Below, in pieces: positions 44,163-51,547 of a stretch of 64,000 bases of DNA. The position numbers and the translations under genes are program-made. The stretch spans positions 3,403,001 to 3,467,000 of the forward strand of contig NZ_CP150207.1 in the NCBI RefSeq assembly GCF_037969765.1, written 5' to 3'. The notes beneath the pieces were generated by a model, which ran no database searches, was not told the DNA's origin, and saw nothing but the letters and a program-made list of their open reading frames with translations. Numbering within the stretch: the first letter of the stretch is position 1; every line of letters starts with the position of its first letter. This stretch comes from Paenibacillus sp. FSL W8-0186 (lineage in GTDB: Bacteria; Bacillota; Bacilli; Paenibacillales; Paenibacillaceae).

Positions 44163-45130
44163 GTCTTTAAATTTGCCTGCTGATACTTTATGAACTGTTC
44201 TTCGTAGTATTGGGTGTTCCATTCGTCGAAGAATAGGTTGCCGGATTGGAGCCCGGATTCATAAAGCAGCAGGCTTTCTTCTTTACTGATATCGAATTGG
44301 GTTGTACCGATGCCAAGCGTCGGTATTTTTATTGTCCGGTAACGGTTTGACTGCTCAATGTATCTCTCGTCATGCGCGGAGAGCATCGTTTCGACGAGCG
44401 CTTGCAGCATCGTGAATGGACCCCTGATCATATGGGGCTGGTTGGAGTTCTTCCCGACCATCTGGAAGCCTACCGTCGGGATCATCTTCTCGCGGGGTTT
44501 GCAGCTGTCATCGTCGAACAGCCATAACGGAAAATTGCTCAGCAGTCCGCCGTCAACGATATGCAGAAACTGATCGGCAAAAGGTTTGCCCGTGGACAGC
44601 CGCGGCGGCAGCCGCAGCAGCACCGGATCAAAAAAGTAAGGGATGCTGCAGCTCATCCGCACCGCCCGGGCAACTTCGAACTTGTGCGGTGTAATCCCCA
44701 GCTTCTGAAGATCGTCGGGTAAAATTAAAATTCTGCCGCTTGTGATGTCGGAGGCGATGATCGTCAATTTGCCCTTCGGCAAGTCTCCAAACGTTCGGAT
44801 GCCTTTATCCTTTAAGAGCATCCGTATCCAATTCTCCAAAGATTCCCCCGAGTATAGCCCTTTCTTCAACAGGACCCGCAGCGCCGGCCCTACGAGCCGT
44901 ACATTAAAAATCCGCGACCTCTTCAGAAATTCCAGAAATGAAGTGCCCATGATGACATCCTTCATTTCCTCCGCGGAGTAGCCAGCGGAAATTAATGCCG
45001 CTACGATAGAGCCGGATGAAGTACCCGCAACCCGGTGAAATACCGCCCCGTACCGTTCAGCCGCCCTGACGGCTCCCGCCAGGGATATCCCTTTGACCCC
45101 TCCGCCCTCGAATACGCCGTTTATCAGCAT
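44159..45130 (-). CDS. yqhO: Patatin-like phospholipase YqhO
   Basis: A 323-residue patatin-family lipid acyl hydrolase. Oxyanion loop FEGGGVKGI near the start, nucleophile elbow GTSSGSI (Ser about residue 37) and catalytic Asp in VDGGLLSNFP. No signal peptide, so cytoplasmic or membrane-peripheral. ATG at 45130 uses a GGGGG Shine-Dalgarno that lies in the 3' arm of a 12-bp inverted repeat, so translation may be controlled by that hairpin. Confidence 0.88.
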   Translation of the reverse strand: MLINGVFEGGGVKGISLAGAVRAAERYGAVFHRVAGTSSGSIVAALISAGYSAEEMKDVIMGTSFLEFLKRSRIFNVRLVGPALRVLLKKGLYSGESLENWIRMLLKDKGIRTFGDLPKGKLTIIASDITSGRILILPDDLQKLGITPHKFEVARAVRMSCSIPYFFDPVLLRLPPRLSTGKPFADQFLHIVDGGLLSNFPLWLFDDDSCKPREKMIPTVGFQMVGKNSNQPHMIRGPFTMLQALVETMLSAHDERYIEQSNRYRTIKIPTLGIGTTQFDISKEESLLLYESGLQSGNLFFDEWNTQYYEEQFIKYQQANLKT

Positions 45131-45134
45131 AAAC

Positions 45135-45187
45135 AATAGCCCCCATTCCATACACGTCTACTGCTTATGTATGTCATGGGGGCTATT
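45135..45187 (-). promoter_or_regulatory. Inverted repeat covering the yqhO Shine-Dalgarno
   Basis: AATAGCCCCCAT (45135-45146) and ATGGGGGCTATT (45176-45187) are perfect inverted repeats with a 29-base loop. In the minus-strand RNA the arm nearest the yqhO start contains its GGGGG ribosome binding sequence. It may double as the terminator of the upstream GHL10 gene, but lacks a T-run. Confidence 0.6.
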
Positions 45188-45198
45188 CCTATGTCATC

Positions 45199-46851
45199 CT
45201 AGGAGCCGAAATATGATTTCAATAATGGAACTAGTCCAAGAGGATTTTTCCTTAAATCTTTGGCGCTAAAAAAGATGCTGCCCTTCACTTCAGGTATACG
45301 CTCATTGTACTCCAGCTGGTGGATAATTTCGTCCGCCGAATGCCAGCCGACTTCCGGTGTGCCAATCTTGTAAGGAGCATGGCCTATATACAGCTTCACC
45401 CGCGTTCCCCGAACCTCCTGTGCCCACCAGTCTGTCAAAATATCGTAGCGCACCTCAGGGCGCGTAAGACTCCAATACAATTGCGGCGTAACGTAGTCAA
45501 TCCATTCATTGCGAATCCAGGTTCTAACGTCGGCATAAGTGCTGTCATAAGCGGTTATCCCGGCCTTCGTATCTGAACCGGTAATATCCGAAGCCTTGTT
45601 GCGCCACACCCCAAACGGGCTGATGCCGTAAGAAACTGCCGGCTTGACGGCGCGGATGTTCTGACCAAGGTCGCGCACGAACTGGTTGATATTGTCACGG
45701 CGCCAGTCCCCTTTGTTCAACTGCTTCGCGTTGTATCGCTTCATCGTTGCATCGTCATTGAATTTGCTGGAAGCCGTCTCGCCGGACGGGTAGAAATAAT
45801 CATCCAGATGCACCCCGTCAATATCGTAGCCATTTACGACTTCCATAATGGCATCAATAATATGCTGGCGCGCTTCAGGAATCCCGGGATTAATATAGAG
45901 CTTGTCGGCAAATTTGACGATCCAGTCCGGATGCTGATGAACGACATGGCTGCTTGGCAACTTGCTCGTATCGGCATTCATGCTAGCGCGGAACGGATTA
46001 AACCAAGCGTGAAACTGCATGCCCCGGCGATGCGTCTCCTCAATGAGAAATGCCAGCGGATCATATCCGGGATCCTTGCCCGCTGTTCCGGTCAGATAAA
46101 CCGACCATGGCACAAGCTGGGAAGGATAGAGCGCATCTGCGGTAGGCCTGACTTGAACGAATACCGCATTTAACCCCATGGCCTGGATCTCGTCCAGCAG
46201 CTTGATGTATTCCTGCTTCTGCTGCTCGGCGTTTCCGTACGAGGCCTTCGTGGGCCAATCGAGATTGAGCACTGAGGATACCCAGACTCCCCGCAGCTCG
46301 GACGCTGCTCCGCCGCCTCCAGGCTGCTGAACCGCAGGTGGTGGTGTAGATGGCTGTTCGGTCGGAGGAATAACGGGCGTTGTTGGCCCGGTAATTGGCG
46401 GAATGCTCGTCCCCTGTGAAGATAGCGCTATCGTTCGCGTTGCGGAATTCCAGTCTACCTGCAAACCAAGCTGTTCCCCAACGAAACGAAGCGGAACCAT
46501 CGTACGCCCGGACTGGATCTCCGCCGAAACATCGAGCTTCACCGCGGCATGATTCACTTGCGCCGATGTGCTCCCCACCCGCAATACGATGATATTGCTG
46601 TCTTTCGCAATCGTCACGGACTTGGCGCTGGCCAGCCAGTCGACCTGAGCCCCCAGGCCTTCACTGATCACTCGAAGCGGTACCATTGTGACATTGTATT
46701 TCGGTTTGATATACGGAGGCGCATCGCTGGAGAGGATCCGCCCATCCAGAACAATTTCGATCGGACGCGCCGCCGCAGCATCCGCGTGACCGGAGAACGG
46801 CCAAATCAACAGCAGAATGATAAAGGAAAAGAACCAAGTGCGAAATTTCAT
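45199..46851 (-). CDS. Secreted GHL10-type glycosidase-like protein with two stalk domains
   Basis: A 550-residue exported protein: signal peptide (about 1-27), two copper-amine-oxidase N-domain repeats (about 30-90 and 92-142; each with MVPLR and VDW), a Pro/Thr linker (about 150-180), and a GHL10/DUF187 domain (about 187-550) with ELRGVWVSSV, VFVQVRPTADALYPS, FHAWFNPFR, GVHLDDYFYP and YVTPQLYW. Related proteins act on or sit in the cell wall, and some cleave peptidoglycan or other glycans; the substrate here is unknown. ATG at 46851 with GGAGG. It separates yqhO from mntR, which are neighbours in B. subtilis. Confidence 0.88.
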   Translation of the reverse strand: MKFRTWFFSFIILLLIWPFSGHADAAAARPIEIVLDGRILSSDAPPYIKPKYNVTMVPLRVISEGLGAQVDWLASAKSVTIAKDSNIIVLRVGSTSAQVNHAAVKLDVSAEIQSGRTMVPLRFVGEQLGLQVDWNSATRTIALSSQGTSIPPITGPTTPVIPPTEQPSTPPPAVQQPGGGGAASELRGVWVSSVLNLDWPTKASYGNAEQQKQEYIKLLDEIQAMGLNAVFVQVRPTADALYPSQLVPWSVYLTGTAGKDPGYDPLAFLIEETHRRGMQFHAWFNPFRASMNADTSKLPSSHVVHQHPDWIVKFADKLYINPGIPEARQHIIDAIMEVVNGYDIDGVHLDDYFYPSGETASSKFNDDATMKRYNAKQLNKGDWRRDNINQFVRDLGQNIRAVKPAVSYGISPFGVWRNKASDITGSDTKAGITAYDSTYADVRTWIRNEWIDYVTPQLYWSLTRPEVRYDILTDWWAQEVRGTRVKLYIGHAPYKIGTPEVGWHSADEIIHQLEYNERIPEVKGSIFFSAKDLRKNPLGLVPLLKSYFGS

Positions 46852-46981
46852 GAGTAACCTCCAGATCATAGTAAATAATTGCCGGCGTCCAAATATAGTC
46901 CCCTCTATCTCTAACGCCTTCCATGTCCCAAGAGTTGCGTTTACCTTGCAATAAATGACTTGCGCCGGACTATAAGACAAA

Positions 46982-47017
46982 AGAAAAAGCATCTGTCCGG
47001 GCAAGACAGATGCTTTA
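46982..47017 (-). terminator. mntR terminator
   Basis: AAAGCATCTGTC (46987-46998) and GACAGATGCTTT (47006-47017) form a 12-bp stem with a 7-base loop, followed by a T-rich run on the minus strand. It ends one base from the mntR stop. Confidence 0.88.
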
Positions 47018-47018
47018 G

Positions 47019-47444
47019 CTAGGATTCGTTCATGATCTCCTTATCGACATCCCGAAGATCCTGAATTCTGGTTTCGTCGCGCTTGAAATAATCCACCAGA
47101 GCAGCGATGCGGGTAATCGAGTCCCAGCTCAGATGATGCTCGATTCCCTCCACATCTTTATAGATGTTCTCCTCATCGACGCCGATCATTTCCAAAAATT
47201 CCTCCAGCAGATGATGCCGGTCAACGAGACGCTTGCCGATCTTCTTGCCTTTGCTCGTAAGCACCAGGCCCCGATATTTCTCATAAATGACGTATTCGTC
47301 CTTATCCAGCTTCTGGATCATCTTCGTGACGGAAGAAGGATGTACCTCCAGTCCTTCGGCAATATCGGAAACACGCGCATAGCCCTTCTCATCAATGAGC
47401 TTGTATATGCGCTCCAAATAATCCTCCATACTAGGTGTTGGCAT
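47019..47444 (-). CDS. mntR: Manganese transport regulator MntR
   Basis: A 141-residue DtxR-family repressor controlling Mn2+ uptake. It is nearly superposable on B. subtilis Mnt[12 protein letters not shown] supplies Asp8 and Glu11, the winged helix has [22 protein letters not shown] (core VHPSSVTKM), and the second metal cluster is in DRHHLLEEF and [10 protein letters not shown] (His77, Glu99, Glu102, His103 equivalents). No mnt transporter is in the window. Confidence 0.96.
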   Translation of the reverse strand: MPTPSMEDYLERIYKLIDEKGYARVSDIAEGLEVHPSSVTKMIQKLDKDEYVIYEKYRGLVLTSKGKKIGKRLVDRHHLLEEFLEMIGVDEENIYKDVEGIEHHLSWDSITRIAALVDYFKRDETRIQDLRDVDKEIMNES

Positions 47445-47554
47445 CTTACGAACCTCTTTTCCTCTATTGGCGTCGCGGAAACTGACCGCATTACCAAATG
47501 CTACTATATTTATGATACATGTTGAGCTCGTCCGTTGGCAAGTGCGCCCGAAAT

Positions 47555-48268
47555 TTAGAATTTAAGCCATTCAGGCGTAATCTGCTGCAGCCAAATCGTA
47601 ATTTTGGCCATTTGGTTCGTAAACAGCAGCACCCCCATCAACAGCATTAGCGCACCGCCGATTTTCATGATCGCCGCAGAATAGCGGGTAATCCATTTCG
47701 TGCTGCCGATGAAGAAAGCCAGAATGAAAAACGGCAAAGCAAAGCCCAGCGTATATGCCGTAATCAGGTTTAGCCATGTTCCCGGCTCACTGACTGCCAG
47801 CGAAATAATCGCGGCCAAAATCGGCCCTACGCAAGGCGACCAGCCGGCGGAAAAGCCGATGCCAAAAATAAAAGAAGCCACGTATCCGCTCTTCTTTAGC
47901 TTGATATCCATTTTGCGTTCCTTCAGCAAAAATTGCGGCTGGAATATGCCGAGCAAAAACAAGCCCATAAGTATAATTAAAATAGCAGAAATCTGGCGGA
48001 TCAAATCCCGATAATGGATGAAAAACTCGCCAAAAAGCCCGGCCCCGAAGCCAAGAGTATAGAAAACAACAGAGAATCCCAGAATAAAAGCGAGCGTGTG
48101 CGCCATCGTCTTCATACGGACTTCCCGCTTGTTTTGCTCCTTCTGTAGCGTTTGCACAGACATCCCCGTAATATAAGACAAATAGGACGGGTAGAGCGGC
48201 AAGGCGCAAGGCGAAATGAAGGAGGCAACACCTGCCCCGAAAGCTATCACTACATTAATATCAGCCAT
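47555..48268 (-). CDS. ccdA: Cytochrome c biogenesis protein CcdA
   Basis: A 237-residue protein with about six transmembrane helices that carries reducing power across the membrane to extracytoplasmic thiol-disulfide proteins (cytochrome c maturation, spore formation). The two redox cysteines are in [12 protein letters not shown] (about residue 21) and [10 protein letters not shown] (about 145). GGAGGC precedes the ATG. It follows znuB by 44 bases; a link to zinc uptake is not obvious. Confidence 0.93.
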   Translation of the reverse strand: MADINVVIAFGAGVASFISPCALPLYPSYLSYITGMSVQTLQKEQNKREVRMKTMAHTLAFILGFSVVFYTLGFGAGLFGEFFIHYRDLIRQISAILIILMGLFLLGIFQPQFLLKERKMDIKLKKSGYVASFIFGIGFSAGWSPCVGPILAAIISLAVSEPGTWLNLITAYTLGFALPFFILAFFIGSTKWITRYSAAIMKIGGALMLLMGVLLFTNQMAKITIWLQQITPEWLKF

Positions 48269-48312
48269 TACAGCCTCCGATCCTCAGATGAGATAGAAAG
48301 TATTGTAATGTT

Positions 48313-49107
48313 CTAAGCGTTCAGCCCTTTTTTGCCTATAAGAGTAACGATCAGCATGCCGATGAGCAGCAGCACAATCGTAGCACCCGGCGCCAGATTC
48401 CAAATGCCGGCCATAACCAGCCCGATCACAACGGCAATTTCCGCGATAATGACCGAGAAGATCACCGAGGACTTGAAGCTGCGCGCAATAAGCAGGCTGC
48501 ATGCCGCAGGAATCGTAATTAAAGCGGATACGAGCAGGGCGCCAACGATTTTGATAGCGGTACTAATGACCAGCGCCGTCAGCACAGTAATCAGCAGGTT
48601 GAACAGCTTAACGGGCAGCCCGCTGACCGCAGCGGCATCCTCCTCAAACGTAAGAAGGAAAAATTCCTTGAAGAACAGGGCCACAACGGCGATAACGACG
48701 AGCGTAACTGCGCCGACGATATATAAATCTTCCCTGCTCAAAGTATAAATGCTGCCGAACAATACATCCGTATTGTACCCTATCCCGAGCGTAAAGAACA
48801 GCGACGCCAGCGCCACGCCACCGGACATGATGATGGCTATCGACAGTTCCGCGTAGGCTTTATAAGCTTTGCGCAGCTTCTCGATCGCGAAGGAGGCCAG
48901 TACTGCAAAGGCCAGCCCGACCCATATCGGATTGGCATGGATCAGGAAACCGAGGGCCACGCCCGCAATCGTTACATGGGCCAGTGTGTCCCCGATCATC
49001 GACAAGCGGCGCAGCACTAAAAAAATACCGATCAGGGGGGCTGTAATGCCAATGAGCAGCCCGCCTATCAGCGCTCTTTGAAAAAATTCTGCCGTAAGTA
49101 TTTCCAA
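48313..49107 (-). CDS. znuB: Zinc ABC transporter permease
   Basis: A 264-residue ABC-3 family permease with about eight transmembrane helices; GGLLIGITAPLIGIFLVLRR at the start, GDTLAHVTIAGVALG (about 38-52) and ALLVSALITIPAA as typical marks. Third gene of znuA-znuC-znuB under the Zur-controlled promoter. The gap to znuC contains a duplicated short repeat. Confidence 0.92.
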   Translation of the reverse strand: MEILTAEFFQRALIGGLLIGITAPLIGIFLVLRRLSMIGDTLAHVTIAGVALGFLIHANPIWVGLAFAVLASFAIEKLRKAYKAYAELSIAIIMSGGVALASLFFTLGIGYNTDVLFGSIYTLSREDLYIVGAVTLVVIAVVALFFKEFFLLTFEEDAAAVSGLPVKLFNLLITVLTALVISTAIKIVGALLVSALITIPAACSLLIARSFKSSVIFSVIIAEIAVVIGLVMAGIWNLAPGATIVLLLIGMLIVTLIGKKGLNA

Positions 49108-49124
49108 GTTTCACATCTCCTAAG

Positions 49125-49202
49125 AGTTTTGCGGAGCAAAACTTACTTCGTAAGCATAAGCTTAGTTTTGCGTAAGCAAAACTTACATCGAAAGCATAAG
49201 CT
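49125..49202. repeat. Tandem short repeat with hairpins between znuC and znuB
   Basis: GCAAAACTTACTTCGTAAGC and its continuation (49136-49162) recur at 49176-49202 with two mismatches, period 40. Each unit is preceded by AGTTTTGC, which forms a hairpin with the GCAAAACT (49125-49142 and 49164-49182). Looks like an interspersed palindromic element copied in tandem. Confidence 0.7.
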
Positions 49203-49209
49203 GGCCAAT

Positions 49210-49971
49210 CTATTGGATTGAATGCTGAAGATCGGGAATTGAACAATCCTGATCATGGGAATGCTTCACATAGAACTTGATCGCTCCGCAGCGATCCAGC
49301 GGCTCATTGCCCAAATTATCTTCAATCATTTCCACATCATGCGAGACCATGAGAAACGTCATATGATGGTGCGCATGCATATGGAAAATCAGCTCAAAGA
49401 AATCTTCCTGGGTCTGCGCGTCGATTCCGACTGTAGGCTCGTCTAAAATTAGCAGATCCGGCTTATTGATCAAGGCCCTGGCCAAAAAGACGCGCTGCTG
49501 TTGCCCGCCGGACAGCTCCCCGATCCGTTTGTCGGCAATATCCCCGATGCGCATCACCTCAAGCGCATCGTCGCATTTCACCTGCTCCGCCTTGCCGATG
49601 CGGCGAAACAGCTTCTTATTGTTATACAATCCCGACATGACGACTTCTCTTACAGTCGCCGGAAACAAAGGGTTGAACGAATTTTTCTGCGGCACATATC
49701 CAATCCTGTCCCAATCACGAAAACGACGGATCGGCTGTCCAAACAGGCGAATTTCCCCGTCGGTCGGCGACAGCAGCCCGACCATCATCCGCAGCAGGGT
49801 CGTCTTGCCGGCCCCGTTCGAGCCGATGACCCCGACGAAATCGCGTTCTTTTACCGTAAAACTGAAGTTCGAGATCACGTTCTTGTCCTTATAGGAAAAG
49901 GAGACATCGGCAAGCTCAATAATATTGTCATGGCAGGCCAACGCTGATGCTGCTAAATTGTCCGGTTTCAT
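49210..49971 (-). CDS. znuC: Zinc ABC transporter ATP-binding protein
   Basis: A 253-residue ATPase with Walker A GSNGAGKTTLLR (about 47), Q-loop YVPQKNSFN, signature LSGGQQQRV (about 147), Walker B LLILDEPTVGID and His-switch VSHDVEM. The C-terminus has extra His and Cys (HSHDQDCSI) that could bind zinc. ATG at 49971 with GGAAGGAC is chosen; the 17-codon upstream extension overlaps znuA. Confidence 0.93.
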   Translation of the reverse strand: MKPDNLAASALACHDNIIELADVSFSYKDKNVISNFSFTVKERDFVGVIGSNGAGKTTLLRMMVGLLSPTDGEIRLFGQPIRRFRDWDRIGYVPQKNSFNPLFPATVREVVMSGLYNNKKLFRRIGKAEQVKCDDALEVMRIGDIADKRIGELSGGQQQRVFLARALINKPDLLILDEPTVGIDAQTQEDFFELIFHMHAHHHMTFLMVSHDVEMIEDNLGNEPLDRCGAIKFYVKHSHDQDCSIPDLQHSIQ

Positions 49972-50002
49972 CTTGACCGTCCTTCCGCTGGTATGTCTCC
50001 CC

Positions 50003-51016
50003 TTATTGTAAGGCGAGAACAAGATTTTGCAAATTTTTCTCCATCAATGTAAAGTAATTCTCTCCCGCCTGCTCCTGCTGCTTCGTCAGCCCCTCAACCG
50101 GATTAAGCACCAGCGTTTTCACGCCCGCTTCCGAGGCCAGCGTGCTCACAAGCTTATCAGACACAAGCTCCTCAAAAAAGATATATTGAATACCTTCTTC
50201 CTTCACCAGCTTGGACAGATGAATCAAATCCTGGGCTTTCGGTTCCGCTTCGGGCGTCAGGCCCATAATCGAATGCTGAGTCAGCCCGTAATCCCGGCAC
50301 AGATAGCCAAACGATTGGTGGGATACGACGATCTCTTTCCGGCTCGTCTTCGCCAGTTCCTCCGTAAACTTGGCATCAAGCTGCTGCAAGCGGGCATGCA
50401 GCTGTTCATAGCGGTCCTCGTATTGCTCCCGATGAACGGGATCAACCTCGATAAAGCTGTTTTTGATATTCTCAGCCATGATCATCGCCGATTTCGGGCT
50501 TACCCAAGTGTGCGGATCGATATGGCCGTGGTCATGATTATGCTCATCTTCGGCATGGACTTGCCCGTCTTCATCATGATGATCGTCGTTGCCTGCGCCA
50601 TGCTGGTGTCCATCCTCTTCACCGCTCGAGATCAGGGTAATCCCCTGGCTTACTTCGACGGTCTTCACCTTGGAGTCGCTGCCCAGGCCTTTAAGGAAGC
50701 TGTCCAGCCATCCTTCAAGCCCTGCTCCGTTGTATAAGAACAGCTGTGCTTTGGACGTGTTGAGAATTTCCTGGCTGCGCGGCGTCCAATCATGCGGCTC
50801 GACGCCTACAGGCATCAAATTGATAACATGCGCCTCTTCTCCGCCTATCTCTTTTGCAAATTCATAGAGAGGATAAAAACTCGTAACGACGTTGACCTTG
50901 CCCGCAACGATCTTATTTTCATTATTGCCGCTTCCGCAGCCGGCCAGCAGCAGAACTGCCGCAAGAAGCAGTAGAACTGCTTTCCACCCTTTATATATGT
51001 TCATGTATGACGCCAT
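50003..51016 (-). CDS. znuA: Zinc ABC transporter substrate-binding lipoprotein
   Basis: A 337-residue lipoprotein with lipobox LLLAGCGS (Cys at 27). Zinc ligands of cluster A-I binding proteins are present: PVGVEPHDW, HIDPHTWVSP, SHQSFGYL and the C-terminal Asp/Glu region. A His/Asp-rich loop (about 132-168; HQHGAGNDDHHDEDG and EDEHNHDHGH) is diagnostic of zinc rather than manganese transporters. ATG at 51016 with GGAAGGAA. The operator upstream fits zinc control. Confidence 0.95.
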   Translation of the reverse strand: MASYMNIYKGWKAVLLLLAAVLLLAGCGSGNNENKIVAGKVNVVTSFYPLYEFAKEIGGEEAHVINLMPVGVEPHDWTPRSQEILNTSKAQLFLYNGAGLEGWLDSFLKGLGSDSKVKTVEVSQGITLISSGEEDGHQHGAGNDDHHDEDGQVHAEDEHNHDHGHIDPHTWVSPKSAMIMAENIKNSFIEVDPVHREQYEDRYEQLHARLQQLDAKFTEELAKTSRKEIVVSHQSFGYLCRDYGLTQHSIMGLTPEAEPKAQDLIHLSKLVKEEGIQYIFFEELVSDKLVSTLASEAGVKTLVLNPVEGLTKQQEQAGENYFTLMEKNLQNLVLALQ

Positions 51017-51040
51017 TATGATCTTCCTTCCTAGCCATCC

Positions 51041-51060
51041 TTAATCGTAATTATTACTAG
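51041..51060. promoter_or_regulatory. Zur operator
   Basis: TTAATCGTAATTATTACTAG fits the Bacillus Zur box core TCGTAAT-N-ATTACGA with one mismatch. It lies directly downstream of the -10, over the expected start point. Confidence 0.75.
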
Positions 51061-51064
51061 AAGG

Positions 51065-51094
51065 ATTATAGGGTCAAAATAAAACGATTGTCAA
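51065..51094 (-). promoter_or_regulatory. Consensus sigma-A promoter of znuACB
   Basis: Minus-strand TTGACA (51094-51089) and TATAAT (51070-51065) with an 18-base spacer; both hexamers are perfect. Confidence 0.85.
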
Positions 51095-51335
51095 CCGCCT
51101 AAATTTGTCTTTGGCGTATTGTCACATTCTAGTGTTGGCGCATGCTTGGCAAAATAAACGGCTAATGGCGTAACGGAGTTACGTTCGAAGAGCATAGTAT
51201 GGAGCTAATAAAATTACATGTTCTTATCCGAAATTTTCGTTATTGACTTAGCAAGAGGCTTGCTTCGCCTAAGATACATAACAATCTTGCAGGTTGTGCA
51301 TTGAAAAGTACATGTTCCCCTTCTAACGTGTGTGG

Positions 51336-51341
51336 TATAAC
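51336..51341 (+). promoter_or_regulatory. Possible extended -10 of the GH59 gene
   Basis: TGG-TATAAC reads as an extended -10 about 205 bases before the start; no good -35. The part of the gap between the znuA promoter and here (51095-51335) shows no other clear element. Confidence 0.3.
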
Positions 51342-51422
51342 AGCTAATGAGTTTGAAATGCGCATTTTAAAAAGCGCGATATCAGCAATGAAAGGAGGCG
51401 TGCATCCAAGGAGAGAATCGAA

Positions 51423-51521
51423 ATGGATACGGACGATCCGCCTGGAAAGTCGAGTACTTCCTTCATGACGAGTATTTTTGATAGCGGTTTCACCCCGTGT
51501 CTCGCTACTACCGACGTCTGA
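51423..51521 (+). CDS. Candidate upstream ORF or leader peptide
   Basis: A 32-codon ORF beginning MDTDDPPGKSST and ending FTPCLATTDV, with AAGGAG nine bases before its ATG and its stop 26 bases before the next gene. The sequence matches nothing recognised. It overlaps a foldable region, so it could be a translated regulatory leader, a small secreted-signal peptide precursor, or a chance ORF. Confidence 0.35.
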   Translation: MDTDDPPGKSSTSFMTSIFDSGFTPCLATTDV

Positions 51522-51534
51522 AAGTTTATCAAAA
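51476..51534 (+). promoter_or_regulatory. Structured 5' leader ending in the Shine-Dalgarno
   Basis: TTTTGATA (51476-51483) pairs perfectly with TATCAAAA (51527-51534), whose last four bases belong to AAAAGGAGG, the ribosome binding site of the GH59 gene. Inside, TAGCG and CGCTA form a second stem. Just upstream GGAAaGT and ACTTCC, and CGGA and TCCG, can form more stems. No known riboswitch class is recognised. Confidence 0.45.
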
Positions 51535-51547
51535 GGAGGATGTATGA

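Noticed and set aside
51344..51532. 62-codon minus-strand ORF upstream of the GH59 gene
   Set aside because: No ribosome binding site of note and no similarity recognised; overlaps the leader structure on the opposite strand.
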